From JAGQSZ01 sp049647585 (lineage in GTDB: Bacteria; Actinomycetota; Acidimicrobiia; Acidimicrobiales; Microtrichaceae): a DNA stretch of 64,000 nucleotides. The notes beneath the pieces are model-generated. The model saw nothing but the letters and a program-made list of their open reading frames with translations. It was not told where the DNA came from and searched no databases. The position numbers and the translations under genes were made by a program. Of the stretch, positions 59,881 to 64,000 are shown one piece after another. The stretch spans positions 9,707-73,706 of the forward strand of contig JBARXY010000032.1 of assembly GCA_049647585.1 (NCBI GenBank). Direction: 5' to 3'. How positions within the stretch are numbered: the stretch's first letter is position 1; every line of letters begins with the position of its first letter.

Positions 59881-59914
59881 ACAGATAGACACGGCTGCCG
59901 ATCCCATTTGGTTT

Positions 59915-59937
59915 GAAATATCCAAGGTGGATATTTC
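59915..59937. promoter_or_regulatory. Perfect 9-5-9 palindrome
   Basis: GAAATATCC-AAGGT-GGATATTTC, 27 bp upstream of the start at 59964. AT-rich in a GC-rich context. A strong operator candidate, or a small hairpin after the GPGG gene. Confidence 0.55.
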
Positions 59938-59963
59938 ATATGAACCTCACAAGGAGGTCGGAC

Positions 59964-60686
59964 ATGAGAGTTCCACGCACACGCGGTGCCTTCAGTGGCA
60001 CATTGCTCGTGATCTTGGGTGCTTGGGTCGCGCTGATACCTTTCGTCGGACCATTGTTCGACTATTCGATCGGCTCCACTGCTGCATGGGATTGGACCAT
60101 GGGTAGGTTCTGGCTCAATGTTCTGCCCGGCGCAGTGACGATGGCTGCAGGCTTTGTCATTCTCGGAGCAGGTAGACGAGGCAGCATTGGTCTTGCAGCT
60201 TGGGCGGCATCCTTGGCAGGCCTTTGGATCATCTGTGGCCCCCAAGTGAGTCGTATGTGGAACGACGGCGCTGCGCAGAGCGGTGCCCCTCAGGGCGGGA
60301 CCGGCGTCCAAGTGCTGGAGATGCTGGGCTATTCCCTTCTTGCCGGCGGTTTGATCACCGCAATCGGCGCTCTAGTTCTAGGGCGCTCCACTGTGGCATC
60401 GGTGGCCGATCTTCGATATGACGCGGACATACGTGACAGCGAACTGAGTTCGGTCGGTGATGGCGTTGAAAGCGTCACGGTCCGCGACGCAGTGGCCCAC
60501 GATCGGCCTCGGGCGGAACGTGGCTCCGGCCGGCATATCTTTCACCGGCGCCATGAGGACAACGTGGGCCTGCGTGACAATGAGTCGGCCGGTTCCCGGA
60601 ACCTCGACGACTCCGACTCGGCTCAAAGATGGTCAGACGACGCCGAGCTGCATCACGTCTCCCATGATCATGGGCGACGTGACTGA
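59964..60686 (+). CDS. Membrane protein with long hydrophilic C-terminus
   Basis: 240 residues from ATG 59964, chosen for the ideal AAGGAGGT 6 bases before. Four membrane helices in the first 150 residues (FSGTLLVILGAWVALIPFVG, LNVLPGAVTMAAGFVILGAG, GLAAWAASLAGLWIICGP, YSLLAGGLITAIGALVLG), spaced like SPW-type membrane proteins. The last 80 residues are charged (HDRPRAERGSGRHIFHRRHED). Function unknown. The end overlaps the next gene by about 17 bp. Confidence 0.7.
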   Translation: MRVPRTRGAFSGTLLVILGAWVALIPFVGPLFDYSIGSTAAWDWTMGRFWLNVLPGAVTMAAGFVILGAGRRGSIGLAAWAASLAGLWIICGPQVSRMWNDGAAQSGAPQGGTGVQVLEMLGYSLLAGGLITAIGALVLGRSTVASVADLRYDADIRDSELSSVGDGVESVTVRDAVAHDRPRAERGSGRHIFHRRHEDNVGLRDNESAGSRNLDDSDSAQRWSDDAELHHVSHDHGRRD

Positions 60687-61359
60687 GCGCCCCAGAGCGA
60701 AGACTCTCACTCAATTCCTCTCCACGGTGGAGTCAGAAGCCAGCTTGGACGTTGTCGTGGAAGAGCTTGCACAATGCTCCGAGGCACTCAATCGCAGCGC
60801 TCTGGGTCCGTTGTTGGCCGGAGATTGGCTGGGTCACGCATTGCACCCGGCACTAACCGACCTGCCCATCGGCTTCTGGACGTCTGCCAGCGTGATCGAC
60901 CTCCTTAGTGGTCACGCTGGCAGATCAATGGCACGCCATCTCGTCGCGCTGGGTGTCATGTCGGCATTGCCCACGTTATTGGCCGGCCTCAGCGAGTATT
61001 CCCGGTTGGACTCCACCGAGGACCGGCGAGTGGGAGCGGTACACGGCTTGGGAAACGCTGTTGCCATCGCGTGCTACATCTCGTCGTGGCGAGACCGAAG
61101 AAGGGGGCGAGACCTCCAGGGCATCGGCTGGAGTGTCGTCGGCGACTCCGTCGCGACCTTCACCGGATACCTGGGAGGTCACTTGGCCTTTGAAGGTCAG
61201 CTGACATCTGCTGATGGTCCGGAGCGATCCGCTCCGGAGGGATCGGGACCGGCGAGATCGGGACCGGCGAGATCGAGACCGGAGGGATCGGGACCGGCGC
61301 TGTCAGGTGGGGCACCATCTGGTCCAGCTTGGCCTGGGCCCGGGCCAGCCGACGCATGA
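60670..61359 (+). CDS. DUF2231-like membrane protein
   Basis: 229 residues from ATG 60670; 60664 is also possible. The core (LAGDWLGHALHPALTDLPIG, FWTSASVIDLLSG, HLVALGVMSALPTLLAGLSEY, RRVGAVHGLGNAVAIACY, TFTGYLGGHLAFE) is DUF2231, a membrane domain with conserved HP and GxH motifs that often accompanies redox proteins. The C-terminal 45 residues are a tandem-repeat tail (PARS, PEGS units), whose DNA overlaps the broken cation-efflux gene in antisense. Confidence 0.8.
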   Translation: MGDVTERPRAKTLTQFLSTVESEASLDVVVEELAQCSEALNRSALGPLLAGDWLGHALHPALTDLPIGFWTSASVIDLLSGHAGRSMARHLVALGVMSALPTLLAGLSEYSRLDSTEDRRVGAVHGLGNAVAIACYISSWRDRRRGRDLQGIGWSVVGDSVATFTGYLGGHLAFEGQLTSADGPERSAPEGSGPARSGPARSRPEGSGPALSGGAPSGPAWPGPGPADA

Positions 61360-61832
61360 GGCAGTAGGTATACGAGCTGAGCCGATGGCACGGCGGTTCG
61401 GATCGATGCAGCAGTTCGGCTCATCACGTCATTGGCCGCATGCAGGGAGGAGGAGCGGACGGTCACGTTGCCAACCACCAGGATGCTGTCCGGACCCAGT
61501 TGCTCGGTCCTGAGGTCGAGGATTTCCTGGATCTCGTTCTGGCCCAGGATGGCGTCACAGATGGATCCGAGATCTTCAGCGGTCGCCGATTCTCCGATCA
61601 ACATGCTCTTCATCTCCTTCGCCAACGTCAGGGCGATTGCGCCCAGGAGCAGGCCAATTCCGATGCTTCCAAGTGCATCGAAGCGGGTTCTGCCAGTTAT
61701 TTCTGCGGCAGTAGTTCCGATCAGAGCGATCACGAGCCCGATTAGCGCTCCTGTGTCCTCGAGAAGAACCACAGCAAGTTCCGGGGTGGGCGTGCGTCTG
61801 ACGAATTCGAGCCAGCCCTCGTCCTCGGTCCA
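61197..61832 (-). pseudogene. Cation diffusion facilitator (CDF) transporter, N-terminally truncated
   Basis: The frame begins after TGA at 61833-61835 with WTEDEGWLEFVRRTPTPEL, followed by VVLLEDTGALIGLVIALIG (a CDF helix with metal-site Asp), FDALGSIGIGLLLGAIAL and a cytoplasmic ZT-dimer domain (MLIGESATAEDLGSI, QLGPDSILVVGNVTV). The first four membrane helices are missing, and upstream reading shifts frame. It cannot transport. The C-terminal tail (PGPGQAGPDG...) is antisense to the repeat tail of the DUF2231 gene. The 264 bp upstream (61836-62099) holds no gene. Confidence 0.8.
61234..61300. repeat. 15-bp tandem repeats coding on both strands
   Basis: About four units of GATCGGGACCGGCGA and variants, from 61240 to 61300. 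A small hairpin CCGGAGC-GATCC-GCTCCGG lies just before, at 61219-61237. They encode the Pro/Ser/Ala-rich tails of both opposed genes. Confidence 0.7.
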
Positions 61833-62099
61833 TCAGGATCAGGAAGTGCTTCTCCCTGTGCGATCCGGGCCGCCTTTCGCATTTTGACGTCCTCCGAACC
61901 GGCCATGACTTCCCCCCTACCCAGATCCGCAGTCACTCACCCGTTCGTCCGTCCCGTTCGTATATCGGTCCCAGTTCCCACCGAACTTCCGGCTATTGGG
62001 TGCGGTGCTACCAGTGGATGACTTCGGATATGGAAGGCACATGATCGTGAATCCTGTAGCGATAACGCATGACTCCATTTGTTCCGGCACGGCGACACG

Positions 62100-62702
62100 A
62101 TGAAGGCCTTCGCAGTGAACTGCACCCTGAAGGCATCGCCGGAACCTTCGAGCACCGATCTACTCCTCGATCAGATCGAAGACGAACTCAAAACGCACAC
62201 GGTGACGATGCAACGTGCGCGTATCGCCGATCACCGCATAGCGCGAGGCGTGTCAGCTGACGAGGGCGATGGCGACGAGTGGCCCAGCCTCCGCGAGCAG
62301 ATTCTGGAGGCAGACATCTTCGTTCTGGCAACACCGATATGGATGGGTCACCCATCGAGCAACGCGCAGATGGTTCTGGAGCGTCTGGACGCCTTTCTCA
62401 CCGATACCGACGAACGCGGACAGATGGCAACCGTCGACCGTGTAGCGATGGTCGCGGTTGTCGGTAACGAGGACGGCGCCCATCACGTCGGGGCCGAGCT
62501 GTTCCAGGGTTTGAACGACACCGGCTTCAGTCTTTCCGCCGGCGCAATGACCTACTGGGTCGGCGAAGCCATGCATGGAACCGACTACAAGGATCTGGCT
62601 CGCACTCCCGAGAAGACCGCGCAGACGACCCACGCGATGGTTGCGAACTCCTTCCATCTGGCCCAGCTGCTAGCAAATGGCCGCTACCCGTCCCTCTCCT
62701 AA
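62100..62702 (+). CDS. Flavodoxin-like NAD(P)H-dependent FMN reductase
   Basis: 200 residues from ATG 62100. Flavodoxin-fold: FAVNCTLKASPEPSSTDLLL (FMN phosphate loop), ADIFVLATPIWMGHPSSNAQM near residue 75, and GNEDGAHHVGAELFQGL. Probably reduces quinones, nitro compounds or FMN. The IS3 element begins 13 bp after its stop. No clear Shine-Dalgarno site. Confidence 0.85.
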   Translation: MKAFAVNCTLKASPEPSSTDLLLDQIEDELKTHTVTMQRARIADHRIARGVSADEGDGDEWPSLREQILEADIFVLATPIWMGHPSSNAQMVLERLDAFLTDTDERGQMATVDRVAMVAVVGNEDGAHHVGAELFQGLNDTGFSLSAGAMTYWVGEAMHGTDYKDLARTPEKTAQTTHAMVANSFHLAQLLANGRYPSLS

Positions 62703-62745
62703 CGCATGCCCAAGTGAGGGTTCCCCCGTGGACCGGTCACGTTGG

Positions 62746-63642
62746 TTACGCGGCCTGGTCGGCCTGGGGTTGATAGTACTGGTTCTCCCACTCGACGGGC
62801 GGGATGTAGCCGAGGCTCGAGTGCAGCCTGCGGTGGTTGTAGCGGTGCAGCCAAGCAACGATGGCCCGGCGGGCCTCGGCGCGGGTGGCGAACCGGTAGC
62901 GGTGCACGACCTCTCGCTTGAGAGATGACCAGAACGACTCCGCGACAGCGTTGTCCCAGCACACGCCGGTGCGCCCGACGGACTGGCGCATCCCGAGATC
63001 GATCACCTGTTGGCGGTAGTCGCTCGACATGTACTGACTGCCGCGGTCGCCGTGGAAGACGATCCCGGCGGTGGCTCCGCCCCGTTGCCCCGCCGCCATG
63101 GTGAGCGCGTCGGCGACGAGCTCGGTGCGCATGTGATCGGCCATCGAGTAGCCCAACAGCCGTCTCGATCCGAGATCGAGCACCGACGCCAGGTACAGCC
63201 AGCCCTCACCGGTTCCGATGTAGGTGATATCGCCGCACCACACGATGTCGGGGGCCGCCGGAGCGAAGGCCCGACCGACCAGATCGGGCATCGGCGGGTT
63301 CTCCTCGGCAGGGATCGTGGTGCGGACCTTGGCCGGCTTGTGGACCCCGACGATGCCGTGACATCGCATGAGCCGCTCGACCCGCTTACGGTTCGTCAGG
63401 CAGCCCCGGTTCGCCAGCTCGTGGGTCATACGCGGGACCCCGTAGGTGCCGTCGAACTCGCCGTGGATCTCCCGCATCAGCGCGACCAGCTCCACCTCCG
63501 CCAGCTCAGCATCAGTGGGCCCTGCGGCCTGGCGGGCCCGCCAGTCGTAGTACGCCTGACGAGACACCTCGGCGGTCTTGACCGCCATCGTGATCGGGAA
63601 ACCCTCGGCCTTCCGGGCAGCAACCCACTTGTAGCGGGTCAC
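62746..63642 (-). CDS. IS3-family transposase OrfB (DDE)
   Basis: 298 residues from GTG 63642, overlapping the OrfA stop (GTGA). Integrase core with D in WCGDITYIGTG, D in VFHGDRGSQYMS and E in NAVAESFWSSLKREVV, plus an N-terminal HTH_21 region (GVPRMTHELANRG). Ends 31 bp from the left terminal repeat. All catalytic residues are present. Confidence 0.95.
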   Translation of the reverse strand: MTRYKWVAARKAEGFPITMAVKTAEVSRQAYYDWRARQAAGPTDAELAEVELVALMREIHGEFDGTYGVPRMTHELANRGCLTNRKRVERLMRCHGIVGVHKPAKVRTTIPAEENPPMPDLVGRAFAPAAPDIVWCGDITYIGTGEGWLYLASVLDLGSRRLLGYSMADHMRTELVADALTMAAGQRGGATAGIVFHGDRGSQYMSSDYRQQVIDLGMRQSVGRTGVCWDNAVAESFWSSLKREVVHRYRFATRAEARRAIVAWLHRYNHRRLHSSLGYIPPVEWENQYYQPQADQAA

Positions 63643-63956
63643 TGTCCCGACTCCCTCACCCAGAAGGCCGTCGCTCGTTTGAGTAGATCTCGTTCCATCC
63701 TCAACTGGGCGTTCTCCCGGCGCAGCTTCACGAGCTCCTCACGCTCACTGGTGCTAACTCCGGCACGCTCGCCCCGATCGATGCGGGCCTGACGCACCCA
63801 GTTTCCCAACGTGCCCTCGCCGACACCAAGACTCCTAGCGACGTCGACGACCGTGCGGTCCTCGTCGATCACCAGCGCCACAGCATCACGCTTGAACTCG
63901 TCGGTGAACTTGCGCCGGGCCCGCCCCGGCGGGTTCTCCTGCTCCATCACTGACAT
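63639..63956 (-). CDS. IS3-family transposase OrfA
   Basis: 105 residues from ATG 63956, with GGAGG 5 bases before. HTH_Tnp_1 domain (RRKFTDEFKRDAVALV, VARSLGVGEGTLGNWV) and a C-terminal leucine zipper-like helix (LVKLRRENAQLRMERDLLK). No A6G slippery run was seen at the OrfA/OrfB junction; a GTGA overlap suggests coupling instead of the usual -1 frameshift. Confidence 0.93.
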   Translation of the reverse strand: MSVMEQENPPGRARRKFTDEFKRDAVALVIDEDRTVVDVARSLGVGEGTLGNWVRQARIDRGERAGVSTSEREELVKLRRENAQLRMERDLLKRATAFWVRESGQ

Positions 63957-64000
63957 GACTACCTCCTATACGAGGTGACCGGTCAGCAGGGGGACCCTCA

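Larger units (their letters stand above)
62715..64000. mobile_element. IS3-family insertion sequence, complete (1286 bp)
   Basis: Terminal inverted repeats TGAGGGT-x-CCCC-x4-GACCGGTCAC at 62715-62740 and (complement) 63975-64000 match at 21 of 26 bases. Two overlapping transposase genes are intact. The right end is the last base of the window, so the target duplication cannot be checked. Confidence 0.92.

Noticed and set aside
59395..59925. Minus-strand frames rich in RRRNPPSK repeats that look like a basic repeat protein
   Set aside because: They come only from the 13-bp tandem repeat and antisense of the redox gene.
58647..60311. 554-codon minus-strand frame
   Set aside because: Covers the redox enzyme in antisense, the tandem repeats and the GPGG gene; the repeat creates an artificial open frame.
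1..64000. CRISPR arrays, rRNA genes, riboswitches or structural phage genes
   Set aside because: No regularly spaced repeats with spacers, no rRNA-like sequence, no recognisable riboswitch core and no capsid, portal or tail proteins were seen.

Overview
The window is one GC-rich bacterial chromosome segment. The core gene order (uvrC-tdk-methyltransferase-rapZ-yvcK-gap-pgk-tpiA-secG), an F420-type LLM oxidoreductase, a 6C-type small RNA, GNAT/ADP-forming CoA ligase fusions and leaderless-looking starts point to Actinomycetota. A deep branch such as Acidimicrobiia would fit, with its mitochondrial-type aconitase and the lack of whiA after yvcK, but the class is an inference. No rRNA, CRISPR array or structural phage genes were seen.

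Layout. (1) 1-9434: an accessory region packed against a tRNA-Leu(GAG). A 22-23 bp copy of the tRNA 3' end lies at 1257-1279, the original at 9350-9371, and a partial third copy at 4361-4374. Between them are an AbiE-like regulator/nucleotidyltransferase pair, a frameshifted pRiA4b ORF-3-like gene, a vapC relic, an uncharacterised membrane protein + DUF6414-like pair, an HTH protein, a replication initiator with iteron-like repeats, and a large serine recombinase whose last codons are the tRNA 3' end. A Fic gene lies left of it. A 149-bp direct repeat (731-879 and 3670-3818) adds a second layer of rearrangement. (2) 9522-26916: housekeeping block on the minus strand (glycolysis, secG, yvcK, rapZ, tdk, uvrC, uvrA, uvrB, coaE), with nadA and aroC on the plus strand. 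UvrA carries a histone-H1-like tail and an SOS box. (3) 27107-30405: a two-component system and two Flp-type pilins. (4) 30429-48095: central carbon and fatty-acid metabolism (GntR/aconitase, HAD-acyltransferase, 6C RNA, LysR, citrate synthase, acyl-CoA dehydrogenase, Pat-like protein) and hydrolases. (5) 48143-50762: tRNA-Cys and tRNA-Val(GAC). A 40-bp copy of the tRNA-Val 3' end and its terminator bounds a 1.7-kb mini-island with a mazEF-like module. (6) 50829-62702: ArsR/SRPBCC pair, a sugar-acid oxidation operon (membrane protein, gluconate-dehydrogenase subunit 3-like, GMC oxidoreductase, enolase-superfamily enzyme), F420 enzyme, a methyltransferase/haem-oxygenase-like pair, small membrane proteins, a broken cation-efflux gene and a flavodoxin-like reductase. 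(7) 62715-64000: an intact IS3-family element whose right inverted repeat ends on the last base.

Several accessory genes are broken by small indels (fic, the nucleotidyltransferase, the pRiA4b-like gene, mazF, the enolase-superfamily gene, the cation-efflux gene), whereas the core genes read through. This looks like decay of laterally acquired DNA; single-base assembly errors cannot be excluded for the 1-nt cases.
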